A DNA stretch of 64,000 nucleotides. Source: Hephaestia caeni (GTDB taxonomy: Bacteria > Pseudomonadota > Alphaproteobacteria > Sphingomonadales > Sphingomonadaceae). The stretch spans positions 558,001-622,000 of the forward strand of contig NZ_QXDC01000003.1 in assembly GCF_003550065.1 (NCBI RefSeq), given 5' to 3'. The position numbers and the translations under genes were made by a program. Under the pieces are notes generated by a model. The model searched no databases and had not been told where the DNA came from. It saw nothing but the letters and a program-made list of their open reading frames with translations. Position 1 is the stretch's first letter. Each line of letters begins with the position of its first letter. Shown one piece after another: positions 16,756-25,534 of this stretch.

Positions 16756-17382
16756 ATGTCTGAAATCGCCCGCCGGCAGAAAACCGCCCGGCAGGTGTGG
16801 GCGGCGCCGGGCGGCAGCCACGATCGCGTGATCCAGGTGCTGCGCGTGGTGCTGCCGATCGCGATCGGCGTGCTCGCGGCGTTCCTGGTGATGGCACCGC
16901 TCTACATGCGCGGCGACGTGTCGTTCATCCTCGACAAGAACAAGGTCGATGTCGCCAAACAGCGGATGAAGCTGCAATCGGCGGTCTATCGCGGCGAGGA
17001 CAGCAAGGGCCGGCCGTTCGTGCTCGCCGCGGGCTCCGCAGTGCAGCGCAGCTCTGCCGAACCCATCGTCCAGCTCGACGATCTCGCCGCCGGCATCCAG
17101 CTTTCGGACGGCCCCGCGAAAATCGCCGCGCCCGGCGGCCGCTACGACATGGATTCGGAAAAGGTGGCGCTCGACGGGCCGATCACGGTGCGGACCGCGA
17201 GCGGCTACGCGCTCGATACTCACGACGCGACCGTCGACCTCAAGACGCGGACGATGAACAGCGACGGCGGTGTTACAGGATCGACCCCCCAGGGACAGTT
17301 CCGCGCCGACCGCCTGAGCGCCGATCTCGAGAACCGCACGGTGTCGCTCGATGGGAACGCCCACTTGCGCATCGTGCCATAA
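16756..17382 (+). CDS. lptC: LPS export ABC transporter periplasmic protein LptC
   Basis: 208 residues: a short basic start, one transmembrane anchor (about 31-52, LPIAIGVLAAFLVMAPLYM), and a periplasmic beta-jellyroll domain. LptC sits on the LptB2FG complex and passes LPS to LptA. The frame is open far upstream, but this ATG gives the family length and a normal membrane-anchor position. It lies 19 bp before lptA and upstream of lptB and rpoN, the standard order. Confidence 0.9.
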   Translation: MSEIARRQKTARQVWAAPGGSHDRVIQVLRVVLPIAIGVLAAFLVMAPLYMRGDVSFILDKNKVDVAKQRMKLQSAVYRGEDSKGRPFVLAAGSAVQRSSAEPIVQLDDLAAGIQLSDGPAKIAAPGGRYDMDSEKVALDGPITVRTASGYALDTHDATVDLKTRTMNSDGGVTGSTPQGQFRADRLSADLENRTVSLDGNAHLRIVP

Positions 17383-17401
17383 GGCAACAGATAGCACGCC
17401 C

Positions 17402-17950
17402 ATGTCGCGTTTGCGCTTCCTGCCCGTCCTCGTGGCGCTCCTCGCGACCGGCGCGATCGCGCAGTCGCGCCACAATTCGCGCGCGCCGATCGATTTCTCC
17501 GCCGCGCACATCGAATTGCAGGACAAGGCGAACCGCGCCGTCCTGTCGGGCGACGTCGTCGTTCGCCAGGCCGAGATGACGCTGAGCGCACAGCGCATGA
17601 CGGTTGCCTATACCGGGCGTGTGCTCGACGGATCGCCGCAGGTATCGCGGCTCGACGCGGCGGGCGGGGTCACGGTGACGCGCCCCGACCAGAGCGCACG
17701 CGGCAATTATGCCGTCTATGATCTCAACCGCCGCGTGATCACGATGATCGGCGGCGTCACGCTGACCCAGGGCGGCAACACCGTGAACGGCGGGCGGCTG
17801 ACGATCACGCTCGATACCGGCCGCGCGGTGATCGACGGCGCGGCGATGGCAGGCGGCAGCACCGGTGCGACCGGCACCACGACACCGTCGAACGGCCGCG
17901 TCACCGGCCGGTTCTCGGTGCCCGATCGCGGCGGCGACACGCGCGATTGA
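17402..17950 (+). CDS. lptA: LPS transport periplasmic protein LptA
   Basis: 182 residues: a signal peptide (residues 1-20, ending TGAIAQ) and an OstA/LptA jellyroll with the usual repeated strands (HIELQDKANRAVLSGDVVV, ARGNYAVYDLNRRVITMIGGV). LptA polymerises into the periplasmic bridge for LPS. The C-terminus is a Gly/Thr-rich low-complexity tail. The start chosen begins the signal peptide; an upstream in-frame ATG would overlap lptC. Confidence 0.92.
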   Translation: MSRLRFLPVLVALLATGAIAQSRHNSRAPIDFSAAHIELQDKANRAVLSGDVVVRQAEMTLSAQRMTVAYTGRVLDGSPQVSRLDAAGGVTVTRPDQSARGNYAVYDLNRRVITMIGGVTLTQGGNTVNGGRLTITLDTGRAVIDGAAMAGGSTGATGTTTPSNGRVTGRFSVPDRGGDTRD

Positions 17951-18097
17951 CCGGCACGCCGACGCGATGTGCCGCGTGCCCCTTGGCGAACCGGGGGGCG
18001 ATCGCCTAGATTCGGGCGGACTGTTTATGCAGGTTATGCAGGAATCTTGCTAGCGCGCCGTCATGCAAAGGCGAGCGACGGCAAGGCGTGAGGGCCA

Positions 18098-18874
18098 ATG
18101 GACAACATAACGACCCTGGACGAGATCGAACCGATCACCGAGGCCCCGATACACGACGGCCTGTCGGCGATCTCGATCGCCAAGTCGTACGACAAGCGCA
18201 CCGTGTTGACCGACGTTTCGGTTTCGGTCGGCCGCGGCGAGGTAGTCGGGCTGCTCGGCCCCAACGGCGCGGGCAAGACGACGTGCTTCTATTCGGTGAT
18301 GGGGCTGGTGAAGCCCGATTCGGGCCGCGTGCTGCTCGACGGTGAGGATATCACCGGGCTGCCGATGTATCGCCGCGCAATCCTGGGGCTCGGCTATCTG
18401 CCGCAGGAAACGTCGATCTTTCGCGGGCTGACGATCGAGAAGAACATCCTGACCGTGCTCGAACTCGCCGAGCCCGATAAGGCCGCGCGCCAGCAGCGGC
18501 TCGACAAGCTGCTCGACGAATTCGGGCTGACGCGGCTGCGCGATGCGCCCGCGATGGCGCTGTCCGGCGGCGAGCGGCGCCGCGCCGAGATCGCCCGCGC
18601 GCTTGCCGCCGACCCGACGATCATGCTGCTCGACGAGCCGTTCGCCGGCATCGACCCGATCTCGATCGCCGATATCCGCGATCTGGTGAAGGACCTGAAG
18701 CGGCGCGGCATCGGCGTGCTGATCACCGACCACAATGTCCGCGAGACGCTCGACATCGTCGACCGCGCCTACATCATCTACGACGGCCGCGTGCTGTTCT
18801 CGGGCTCGCCCGAGGAACTGGTGGCCGATACCAACGTGCGGCGGCTGTATCTCGGCGAGGGGTTCTCGCTGTAA
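18098..18874 (+). CDS. lptB: LPS export ABC transporter ATP-binding protein LptB
   Basis: 258 residues. Walker A GPNGAGKT (54-61), Q-loop YLPQETSIF, signature LSGGE (155-159), Walker B IMLLDE (175-180) and switch His212 are all intact. LptB powers extraction of LPS from the inner membrane together with LptF and LptG, which are not in this window. The N-terminus is about 20 residues longer than in enteric LptB. The 147-bp gap after lptA contains no further gene. Confidence 0.96.
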   Translation: MDNITTLDEIEPITEAPIHDGLSAISIAKSYDKRTVLTDVSVSVGRGEVVGLLGPNGAGKTTCFYSVMGLVKPDSGRVLLDGEDITGLPMYRRAILGLGYLPQETSIFRGLTIEKNILTVLELAEPDKAARQQRLDKLLDEFGLTRLRDAPAMALSGGERRRAEIARALAADPTIMLLDEPFAGIDPISIADIRDLVKDLKRRGIGVLITDHNVRETLDIVDRAYIIYDGRVLFSGSPEELVADTNVRRLYLGEGFSL

Positions 18875-18900
18875 GCCTATGAAGATCAGCGATCTTCATA

Positions 18901-18983
18901 GGTGCCATCCCAGCGAAGGCTGGGATCTCGGGCGGCAAGGACTCGGCGTGACGGCAAGAGACCCCAGCCTTCGCCGGGGTGAC
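18901..18983. repeat. Short dispersed hairpin repeats
   Basis: Two related palindromic units lie in the lptB-rpoN gap: ATCCCAGCGAAGGCTGGGAT (18908-18927) and, about 30 nt on, ACCCCAGCCTTCGCCGGGGT. A third related unit, ATCCCAGCGCAGGCTGGGGT, is at about 20772-20791. Such CCAGC(N)GCTGGG units are common between genes in sphingomonads. Confidence 0.7.
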
Positions 18984-18991
18984 GGTGTGCC

Positions 18992-20491
18992 ATGAGCCTC
19001 GCCCCGCGCCTCGATCTTCGGCAGACGCAATCGCTGGTGATGACGCCGCAATTGCAGCAGGCGATCCGGCTGCTCGCGCTGTCGAACCTCGAGATCGAGG
19101 GGTTCATCGCCGAGGAGATCGAGAAGAACCCGCTGCTCGAATCGGGCGGCAGCGACGACGACGGCCCGGCTGAGCCGGAGCCGCCGACGATCGAGCGCGA
19201 CGAGCCCGCCGGCACCGACGACCTGCTCACTGGTGGCGACACCCTTGGCGAAGCCGCGCTCGACGTCGATTTCGCGACCGAGAGCTTCCACCACGATTCG
19301 CCTGCCGACAGCATCGGCGGGCTCGACGGCTCGCTCGGCATGAGCGGGGCGGCGGGCGGCGCGATGCCCGAGGACGGCCCCGATCTCGATGCCTTCGCCG
19401 AGCGCGCGGAAAGCCTCGCCGATCATCTGCTCGCGCAGGCCGGGACGGTGTTTTCGGGGCGCGATGCCGTCATCGCCCAACACCTGATCGACCAGATCGA
19501 CGAGACCGGCTATCTCGCCGCCTCGCTGCTCGATATCGCCAACCGGCTCGGCGCGCCGCTGGCCGAGGTCGAGGCGGTGCTCGGCCGCATCCAGACTTTC
19601 GACCCCACCGGCGTCGGCGCGCGCGACCTTGCCGAATGCCTCGCGCTCCAGGCGAAGGAGGCCGATCGCTACGATCCGTGCATGGCGCGGCTGATCGAGC
19701 ATCTCGATCTGGTCGCGCGCGGCGATCTCGCGCGGCTGCGGCGGCTGTGCGCGGTCGACGATGAAGATCTCGCCGATATGATCCGCGAGTTGCGCGGCTA
19801 TGATCCCAAGCCGGGGCTGCGCTTCGGCGGCGAGGCGATGCAGGCGGTGGTGCCCGACCTGTTCATCGCGCGGCGGCCGCCGGGCTGGGCGATCGAGATC
19901 AACGCGGCAACGCTGCCGCGCGTGCTCGTCAACCGCCGCTATTATGCCGAATTGTCGTCGGGGCCGCAGAACAAGGCTTCGAAGGCATGGCTTTCGGATT
20001 GCCTCGCGAACGCCAACTGGCTGGTCAAGGCGCTCGACCAGCGCCAGCGCACGATCATCAAGGTCGCGACCGAAATCGTGAAGCAGCAGGAAGCGTTCTT
20101 CCTCAAGGGCGTCGCGCATCTGAAGCCGATGACGCTGCGCCAGGTCGCCGACGCGATCGAGATGCACGAATCGACCGTCAGCCGGGTCACCAGCAACAAG
20201 TATCTCTCGTGCGCACGCGGGCTGTTCGAACTCAAATATTTCTTCACCTCGGCGATCGCGGCGGCCGATGGCGGCGACGCGGTGTCGGCCGAGGCGGTCA
20301 AGAGCGCGATCCGCGCGCTGATCGCTGCCGAAGACCCCAAGAAGATCCTGTCGGACGACACCTTGGTCGATCTGCTCAAGGCCAGGGGCTTCGACATCGC
20401 CCGGCGCACGGTGGCCAAATATCGCGAGGCGATGGGGATCGGCAGCTCGGTCCAGCGGCGGCGCCAGAAGGCGCTCGAAGGGGTGGGATAG
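18992..20491 (+). CDS. rpoN: RNA polymerase sigma-54 factor RpoN
   Basis: 499 residues with the three sigma-54 regions: a Gln/Leu-rich region I (TQSLVMTPQLQQAIRLLALS), an acidic linker (about 55-130), and the core-binding and DNA-binding regions. The helix-turn-helix VADAIEMHESTVSRVTSNKY recognises the -12 element, and the RpoN box ARRTVAKYRE (470-479) recognises -24. Transcription from such promoters needs an AAA+ activator. The position just after lptB is the conserved order in proteobacteria. Confidence 0.96.
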   Translation: MSLAPRLDLRQTQSLVMTPQLQQAIRLLALSNLEIEGFIAEEIEKNPLLESGGSDDDGPAEPEPPTIERDEPAGTDDLLTGGDTLGEAALDVDFATESFHHDSPADSIGGLDGSLGMSGAAGGAMPEDGPDLDAFAERAESLADHLLAQAGTVFSGRDAVIAQHLIDQIDETGYLAASLLDIANRLGAPLAEVEAVLGRIQTFDPTGVGARDLAECLALQAKEADRYDPCMARLIEHLDLVARGDLARLRRLCAVDDEDLADMIRELRGYDPKPGLRFGGEAMQAVVPDLFIARRPPGWAIEINAATLPRVLVNRRYYAELSSGPQNKASKAWLSDCLANANWLVKALDQRQRTIIKVATEIVKQQEAFFLKGVAHLKPMTLRQVADAIEMHESTVSRVTSNKYLSCARGLFELKYFFTSAIAAADGGDAVSAEAVKSAIRALIAAEDPKKILSDDTLVDLLKARGFDIARRTVAKYREAMGIGSSVQRRRQKALEGVG

Positions 20492-20900
20492 GCGCTGCCG
20501 CAGCGCGGAAGGTTACAAAGGTTACACTACGTCCCCCCTGGCTCCCCCCTCCCCGACGCGGCGCCGGATAGGTACGGCCGTTCGATCGGCAAAAAGGCCG
20601 ATGCGCGCGCGATCAACCGAATCAAAGAGCGATGCGCAACATGGCACAAAGACAGGGCTGTAGGACAGTGAAAAGAACAAAGAGAGATCACGCAAGAGCG
20701 AAGAAGAGGAGGAGGAAGATTTACGCGCAGAGGCGCGGAGGCGCAGAGATCCGAAGCCACAAGAGCCGTCATCCCAGCGCAGGCTGGGGTCCATCGCTGG
20801 CTGTGGTGCCGATCGCGAGAGACATCGACCCCAGACGCTATTCTCTGCGCGTCTCTGCGCCTCCGCGCGAACCGATCTTATTCGCGGCGGCGGGCGACCG
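20492..20900. repeat. Repeat-filled intergenic region
   Basis: About 400 bp between rpoN and the convergent exonuclease gene, without a credible gene. It holds an inverted pair sharing CGCGGAGGCGCAGAGA (20734-20749) and its complement (20852-20867), enclosing one of the short CCAGC hairpin units. The centre (20630-20720) is purine-rich and of lower GC than its surroundings. This looks like a site where dispersed repeats have accumulated. Confidence 0.65.
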
Positions 20901-21899
20901 TCAGTCATCCTCGTCCTCATAGCCCACGAGCGCCAATGCGCGGGCCGTGATCTGGTGGGTCGCGCACCAGTGAACGAGCGCGTCCTCGTGGCCGTGGGTG
21001 ACCCAGACCTCCCTTGGGGCGATCTCGCGGATGGTGGCGGTGAGTTCGTCCCAATCGGCATGGTCGGAGAGGATCAGCGGCAGCTCGACGTTGCGCTGGC
21101 GGGCGCGCTGGCGCACGCGCATCCAGCCGCTCGCCATCGCGGTGATCGGATCGGGCAGCCGCCGCGACCAGCGATCGTTAAGCGCCCCCGGCGGCGCGAC
21201 AACGATCCGCCCCATCAATTCGGCCTTGGGCACTCCGGTCGCCGCACGCAGCTCACCCAGATCGACGCCGTGGTCGACGTAGAGATCGCACAGGCGCTGC
21301 ACCGCGCCGTGGATATAGATCGGATCGTCATGCCCCATGTCGCGCAATTCGCGGATCACACGCTGCGCCTTGCCGAGCGCATAGGCGCCCACCAGCACGC
21401 AGCGCGTCGGGTTGGCGTGCAGCGCCGCGAGCAGCTTGTCGATCTCGTCATGCGTTTCGGGGTGACGGAATACCGGCAGCCCGAAGGTCGCCTCGGTGAT
21501 GAAGATATCGCACGGCACCGGCTCGAAACCCGCGCAAGTGGGATCGGGGCGGCGCTTGTAATCGCCCGAGACGACGACACGCTCGCCGCGCCAGTCGAGC
21601 GCGATCTGCGCCGAGCCGAGGACATGGCCGGCAGGCACGAACGTCACCTCGACCTCGCCGAGCGTCAGCGGTTCGCCATAGGCGACGGGTTTGCCGGCTT
21701 GCGGACCGTAGCGCGTCGCCATGATCGCCAGCGTCTCGGGGGTCGCCCACACCGCGCCGTGGCCGCCGCGCGCGTGATCGGCATGGCCGTGCGTAACGAG
21801 CGCGCGCGGGCTGGGCAGCGAGGGATCGATCCACGCATCGGCCGGCGCGACGTAGATTCCGTGCGCGTGGGGTTCGATCCAGTCGCCGAGCGTTGCCAT
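20901..21899 (-). CDS. Ligase-associated DNA damage response exonuclease (MBL/beta-CASP)
   Basis: 332 residues of the metallo-beta-lactamase fold with the HGHADH motif (His37, His39, Asp41, His42), AGHVLGS metal-binding His, VVSGDYK (Asp), and a beta-CASP domain ending LSDHADWDEL and VTHGHEDALV. Relatives of SNM1/Artemis act as DNA exonucleases; this family is named for its linkage to ATP-dependent ligase. The start is set where the conserved N-terminus begins; the open frame runs further into the divergent helicase gene. The helicase starts 41 bp away in the opposite direction, so the two probably share a promoter region. Confidence 0.9.
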   Translation of the reverse strand: MATLGDWIEPHAHGIYVAPADAWIDPSLPSPRALVTHGHADHARGGHGAVWATPETLAIMATRYGPQAGKPVAYGEPLTLGEVEVTFVPAGHVLGSAQIALDWRGERVVVSGDYKRRPDPTCAGFEPVPCDIFITEATFGLPVFRHPETHDEIDKLLAALHANPTRCVLVGAYALGKAQRVIRELRDMGHDDPIYIHGAVQRLCDLYVDHGVDLGELRAATGVPKAELMGRIVVAPPGALNDRWSRRLPDPITAMASGWMRVRQRARQRNVELPLILSDHADWDELTATIREIAPREVWVTHGHEDALVHWCATHQITARALALVGYEDEDD

Positions 21900-21940
21900 C
21901 CTGCCTATATGATCGGGATGGCCGGCGGTTCCCACCTCGC

Positions 21941-24349
21941 ATGAGCGACCTTCCCGCCGTGCTCGCAACCTGGTTCGCGAATCGCGGCTGGGCGCCGCGG
22001 CGGCATCAGCTCGAGATGCTCGATCAAGCGCGCGCCGGGCGTCACGCATTGCTCGTCGCGGCCACCGGCGCAGGCAAGACGCTGGCGGGCTTTCTGCCGA
22101 CGCTCACCGAACTAATCACGACGCCGACCGATGGGCTCCACACGCTCTACGTCTCGCCCCTGAAGGCGCTCGCGGTCGACGTGCAGCGCAATCTGCTCAC
22201 CCCGATCGCGGAAATGGGGCTCGACATCCGCGTCGAGACGCGCACCGGCGACACGCCGAGCGACCGCAAGGCGCGCCAGCGCGCGCGGCCACCGCAAATC
22301 CTGCTGACCACGCCCGAATCGCTGTCGCTGCTGCTCTCCTATCCCGACAGTTTCACGATGTTCGCCGGTCTGAAAACGATCATCGTCGACGAGGTCCACG
22401 CCTTCGCCACCGGCAAGCGCGGCGACCTGCTCGCGCTGTCGATGGCGCGGCTGCAACGCATCGCGCCGGGGATGCGGCGGGTGGCGCTGTCCGCGACGGT
22501 GGCCGATCCGGACGGCTATCGCGCGTGGCTCGTGCCCGATGGCGATATCGACACAGTCGCTCTGGTGGAGGGCGAGCCCGGCGCGGCGCCCATCGTCGAT
22601 ATCCTGCTGCCCGAGGGCCGCGTGCCCTGGTCCGGCCATTCGGGGCGCTATGCCGCCGAACAGGTGATGGCCGAGATCGAGACCCACAAGACGACGATCG
22701 TGTTCTGCAACACGCGCAGCCTGGCCGAGCTGATCTTTCAGGATCTGTGGAAGGTCAATGCGATGAACCTGCCGATCGGGGTGCATCACGGCAGCCTGGC
22801 GCGCGAGGCGCGACGCAAGGTGGAAGGCGCGATGGCGGCCGGGCGGCTGCGCGCGCTGGTCGCGACGTCGAGCCTCGATCTGGGGGTCGACTGGGGCGAT
22901 GTCGATTGCGTGATCCAGATGGGCGCGCCCAAGGGCGCCTCGCGGCTGTTGCAGCGGATCGGGCGCGCCAACCACCGGCTCGACGACCCGAGCGAAGCGA
23001 TCGTGGTACCGGGCAACCGCTTCGAATATCTGGAAGCGCGCGCAGCGCTGGACGCGGTGGAAGCGGGCGAGCTCGACAACGAGCCGTTCCGCGCGGGCGC
23101 GCTCGACGTGCTCGCGCAGCATGTGATGGCCTGCGCGTGCGCGGCGCCGTTCCGCGAGGACGAATTGCTCGACGAGGTGCGATCGGCCTTGCCCTATTCG
23201 GCGCTGACCGACACCGCCTTCGCGCGCGTGCTCGGCTTCATCCGCGACGGCGGCTATGCGCTCAAGGCCTATGACCGCTTCAAGCGATTGACGCAGGACA
23301 GCGACGGCATCTGGCGCGTCAGCCATCCGCGCTTCGTCCAGCAGCACCGGATGAACGCCGGCATCATCGTCGAGGCGACGATGCTCACTGTGCGCTTCAA
23401 AAACGGCCGCAAGCTCGGCAAGGTCGAGGAGGGCTTCGCGGCGACGCTCTCCCACGGCGATACGTTCTTCTTTGCCGGGCTCAGCCTCGAAGTCGAGAAG
23501 ATCGATACCGAGGATCTGATCGTGCGCGCGACCACCCGCCCCGCGCGCATCCCGACCTACGGCGGTGCGCGGATGCCGATCTCGACCAATCTGGCGGGGC
23601 GCGTGCGCGGCTTTCTCGCCAGCCCGGAACAATGGCATCGCTTCCCCGGCGACGTGCGCGAATGGCTGGAAATGCAGGCGTTTCGCTCGGCGCTGCCGCG
23701 GCCCGACCAGCTTCTCGTCGAGACCTTCCCGCGCGAGGGGCGGCATTACATGGTCGCGTACAGTTTCGAGGGCTGGAACGCGCATCAGTCGCTCGGCATG
23801 CTGGTGACGCGGCGGATGGAAAGCCAGGGATTGAAGCCGCTGGGCTTCGTTGCCAGCGATTATGCGATCGGCACCTATTCGCTGGAGCCGGTGCGCGATC
23901 CCGCGCGCCTGTTCTCGCCCGACATCCTCGAGCACGAATTCGTCGATTGGGTGCGGCAATCGCACCTGTTGAAACGCGCCTTCCGCGAGGTCGCGGTGAT
24001 CGGCGGGCTGGTCGAGCGCCAGCATCCGGGCAAGCGCAAGACCGGCAAGCAAGTCACTTTCTCGACCGACCTGATCTACGACGTGCTGAGCAAATACGAA
24101 CCCGATCACCTGCTGCTCGGCGCCGCCTGGGCCGATGCGCGCGCCAAGATGACCGATGTCGGCCGGCTCGCCGACCTGCTCGATCGCGCCGCCGCGACGA
24201 TGGTGCATGTCGCCGCCGATCGCGTGACGCCGCTCGCGGTGCCGGTGCTGACGCTGATCGGGCGCGAGCGCGTCGCCACCGGCCTCGCCGACGACGCGCT
24301 GCTCGCCGAGGCCGAAACGCTCGCGACGGAGGCGATGCGGCGCGATTGA
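21941..24349 (+). CDS. Ligase-associated DEXH-box helicase (Lhr family)
   Basis: 802 residues, the Lhr-core length. Walker A is ATGAGKT (41-47), the DEXH box is DEVH (150-153), motif III is SATV, and motif VI is QRIGRANHR. A winged-helix and the Lhr C-terminal domain (about 560-800, including WNAHQSLGMLVTRRME) follow. It unwinds DNA or RNA:DNA in repair. Divergent to the exonuclease; the matching ligase is at 11212-12801. The endonuclease PdeM that often follows this gene is absent, its place being taken by an aspartyl protease. Confidence 0.93.
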   Translation: MSDLPAVLATWFANRGWAPRRHQLEMLDQARAGRHALLVAATGAGKTLAGFLPTLTELITTPTDGLHTLYVSPLKALAVDVQRNLLTPIAEMGLDIRVETRTGDTPSDRKARQRARPPQILLTTPESLSLLLSYPDSFTMFAGLKTIIVDEVHAFATGKRGDLLALSMARLQRIAPGMRRVALSATVADPDGYRAWLVPDGDIDTVALVEGEPGAAPIVDILLPEGRVPWSGHSGRYAAEQVMAEIETHKTTIVFCNTRSLAELIFQDLWKVNAMNLPIGVHHGSLAREARRKVEGAMAAGRLRALVATSSLDLGVDWGDVDCVIQMGAPKGASRLLQRIGRANHRLDDPSEAIVVPGNRFEYLEARAALDAVEAGELDNEPFRAGALDVLAQHVMACACAAPFREDELLDEVRSALPYSALTDTAFARVLGFIRDGGYALKAYDRFKRLTQDSDGIWRVSHPRFVQQHRMNAGIIVEATMLTVRFKNGRKLGKVEEGFAATLSHGDTFFFAGLSLEVEKIDTEDLIVRATTRPARIPTYGGARMPISTNLAGRVRGFLASPEQWHRFPGDVREWLEMQAFRSALPRPDQLLVETFPREGRHYMVAYSFEGWNAHQSLGMLVTRRMESQGLKPLGFVASDYAIGTYSLEPVRDPARLFSPDILEHEFVDWVRQSHLLKRAFREVAVIGGLVERQHPGKRKTGKQVTFSTDLIYDVLSKYEPDHLLLGAAWADARAKMTDVGRLADLLDRAAATMVHVAADRVTPLAVPVLTLIGRERVATGLADDALLAEAETLATEAMRRD

Positions 24350-24419
24350 AGGCTGCCGGCCGCGTTTCGGGCACGCGATATCGTTTGTGATAGGACCGAA
24401 ACGGGTGTAGTATCGGTTT

Positions 24420-24584
24420 ATGTCACGGCTTGCAGCCATCGGACTGTCGATCGCACTCGCGGGCGCGGCACCGGCCCCCGAGATCAGCCAGACCGTGCCC
24501 AAGCCGGCCCCCCCCCGCAGACCGCGTCCCCCTCCGGCGTCGAACACATCCTGCTGCTGCTGGGCGACGCCCAGGCGCGAATGA
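24420..24584 (+). other. Signal-peptide-encoding 5' part of a frameshifted aspartyl protease gene
   Basis: A 54-codon frame starts with a good signal peptide (MSRLAAIGLSIALAGAAPAP). After the C9 tract at 24508-24516 the frame turns into Arg/Cys-rich nonsense and stops, with the TGA overlapping the ATG of the protease frame. Reading one more C into the tract would carry the signal peptide straight into SGVEHILLLLGDAQARM and the protease. I therefore read this as the true 5' end of the downstream gene. Confidence 0.7.
24508..24516 (+). repeat. C9 homopolymer tract at the frame break
   Basis: Nine consecutive C residues within the 5' part of the aspartyl protease gene. The upstream and downstream frames differ by exactly one inserted base, so C10 (or C7) would restore a single reading frame. 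Tracts of this kind slip in replication and also cause sequencing errors. Confidence 0.85.
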
Positions 24585-25375
24585 CGGTTCCCGTTTCCAT
24601 CGGTACCACCGGGCCGTACAATTTCATCGTCGATACCGGCTCCGAGCGCAGCGTCGTCTCGCGCGAACTCGCAGGTCAGTTGAAGCTCGCCGCGGGCCCC
24701 TCGGTTCGGATGACGGCGATCACCGGCGCGAGCACGGTCGGCACGGTGATCGTGCCCTCGCTCAATATCAGCGACGTCAAGAGTAGCCAGATCGCGGCGC
24801 CGGCGCTCGAATCGGCCCATCTCGGCGCCCCCGGCATGGTGGGAATCGACGCGCTCCAGGGCCATGCGGTGTCGATCGACTTCGATCGCCGCGAGATGAC
24901 CGTGCGGCCGATGAGCAAGCGTCCGCACGAAAGGCCCGAGCGCAACGAGATCATCGTCAAGGCCAAGAATCGCTACGGCCAGCTCATCGTGACCGATGCC
25001 GCCTATCACGGCAGGCGCATCTCGGTCGTCGTCGATACCGGCTCGCCGATCACGATCGGCAACCTCGCGCTGCGGCGGCGCCTGAGCGTCAAGCCAACCC
25101 AAATCGGCATGGTCAAGATCATGTCGGTGACCGGCGATATCCTGACGGCCGATTATCTGGAGATCGATCGCCTCACGATCGGCGATGTCGGCTTCAGCCA
25201 TGTGCCGATCGCCTTCGCCAATGTGACGCCGTTCAAACGCTTCGACCTGCTTGACGAGCCCGCGCTGCTGCTCGGCATGGATACGCTGCGGCTGTTCCGC
25301 AACGTCGATATCGACTTCACCAATCGCGAAATCCGCTTCACCGTTCCGCGCGACACGCCCGGAATCCGGAGCTGA
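24581..25375 (+). CDS. Aspartyl protease family protein (retropepsin-like, two DTGS halves)
   Basis: 264 residues from the first in-frame ATG. Two aspartic-protease cores are visible: FIVDTGSERS near residue 17 and VVVDTGSPIT near residue 151, with supporting flap-like and LLGMDTL segments. Single-chain proteins with two such halves resemble alphaproteobacterial periplasmic retropepsin-like proteases. As it stands the product lacks a signal peptide, because that is encoded in another frame upstream across a C9 tract. With frame restoration the protein would span 24420-25375, about 318 residues, and be exported. It converges on the KUP gene now lying beyond the prophage. Confidence 0.8.
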   Translation: MTVPVSIGTTGPYNFIVDTGSERSVVSRELAGQLKLAAGPSVRMTAITGASTVGTVIVPSLNISDVKSSQIAAPALESAHLGAPGMVGIDALQGHAVSIDFDRREMTVRPMSKRPHERPERNEIIVKAKNRYGQLIVTDAAYHGRRISVVVDTGSPITIGNLALRRRLSVKPTQIGMVKIMSVTGDILTADYLEIDRLTIGDVGFSHVPIAFANVTPFKRFDLLDEPALLLGMDTLRLFRNVDIDFTNREIRFTVPRDTPGIRS

Positions 25376-25395
25376 CGCACGGCGGCGTTTGTTTA

Positions 25396-25462
25396 GCGGC
25401 GCCGGCCCTCTCCCCCACCCCACCTCCCAGTCAGCATAATGTCATGGGAGGTGGGGTGGGGG
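25396..25462. repeat. Long palindromic repeat, copy 3, cut by the prophage
   Basis: The left 34-nt arm (25396-25429), 15-nt loop and first 18 nt of the right arm are here; the remaining 16 nt are at 62716-62731, beyond the prophage. Joined, the two parts give a perfect 34-bp inverted repeat of the same build as the copies at 7161 and 16655. It lay between two convergent host genes, so it probably ended both transcripts. Confidence 0.95.
25458..25462. repeat. Target site duplication GGGGG (left copy)
   Basis: GGGGG directly precedes the TGT end of the prophage and is repeated at 62711-62715 directly after its ACA end. Five base pairs is the duplication made by Mu-type transposition. One copy is needed to complete the host palindrome, and the other is the duplicate. 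Confidence 0.93.
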
Positions 25463-25512
25463 TGTAGCCGGACGCGACGTTTTGGAGTCTTTGACACTTG
25501 AATCTGGAGCAC
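25463..25512. other. Phage right end (attR) with two transposase-site repeats
   Basis: The end begins TGTAGCC. TGGAG lies 21-25 bp in, and a second, better site (TTTGACACTTGAATCTGGAG, 25490-25509) has its TGGAG exactly 22 bp further. Two contiguous sites 22 bp apart resemble the R1-R2 arrangement of Mu. The first site is weak in its outer half. Confidence 0.8.
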
Positions 25513-25534
25513 TCGAATTTTGATCGGCGGTCGG

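Noticed and set aside
22112..25423. A very long (1103-codon) leftward open frame opposite the Lhr helicase and protease genes
   Set aside because: Antisense frame of GC-rich genes; product is Arg/Asp/His-rich with no domains, while the plus strand encodes clear helicase motifs.
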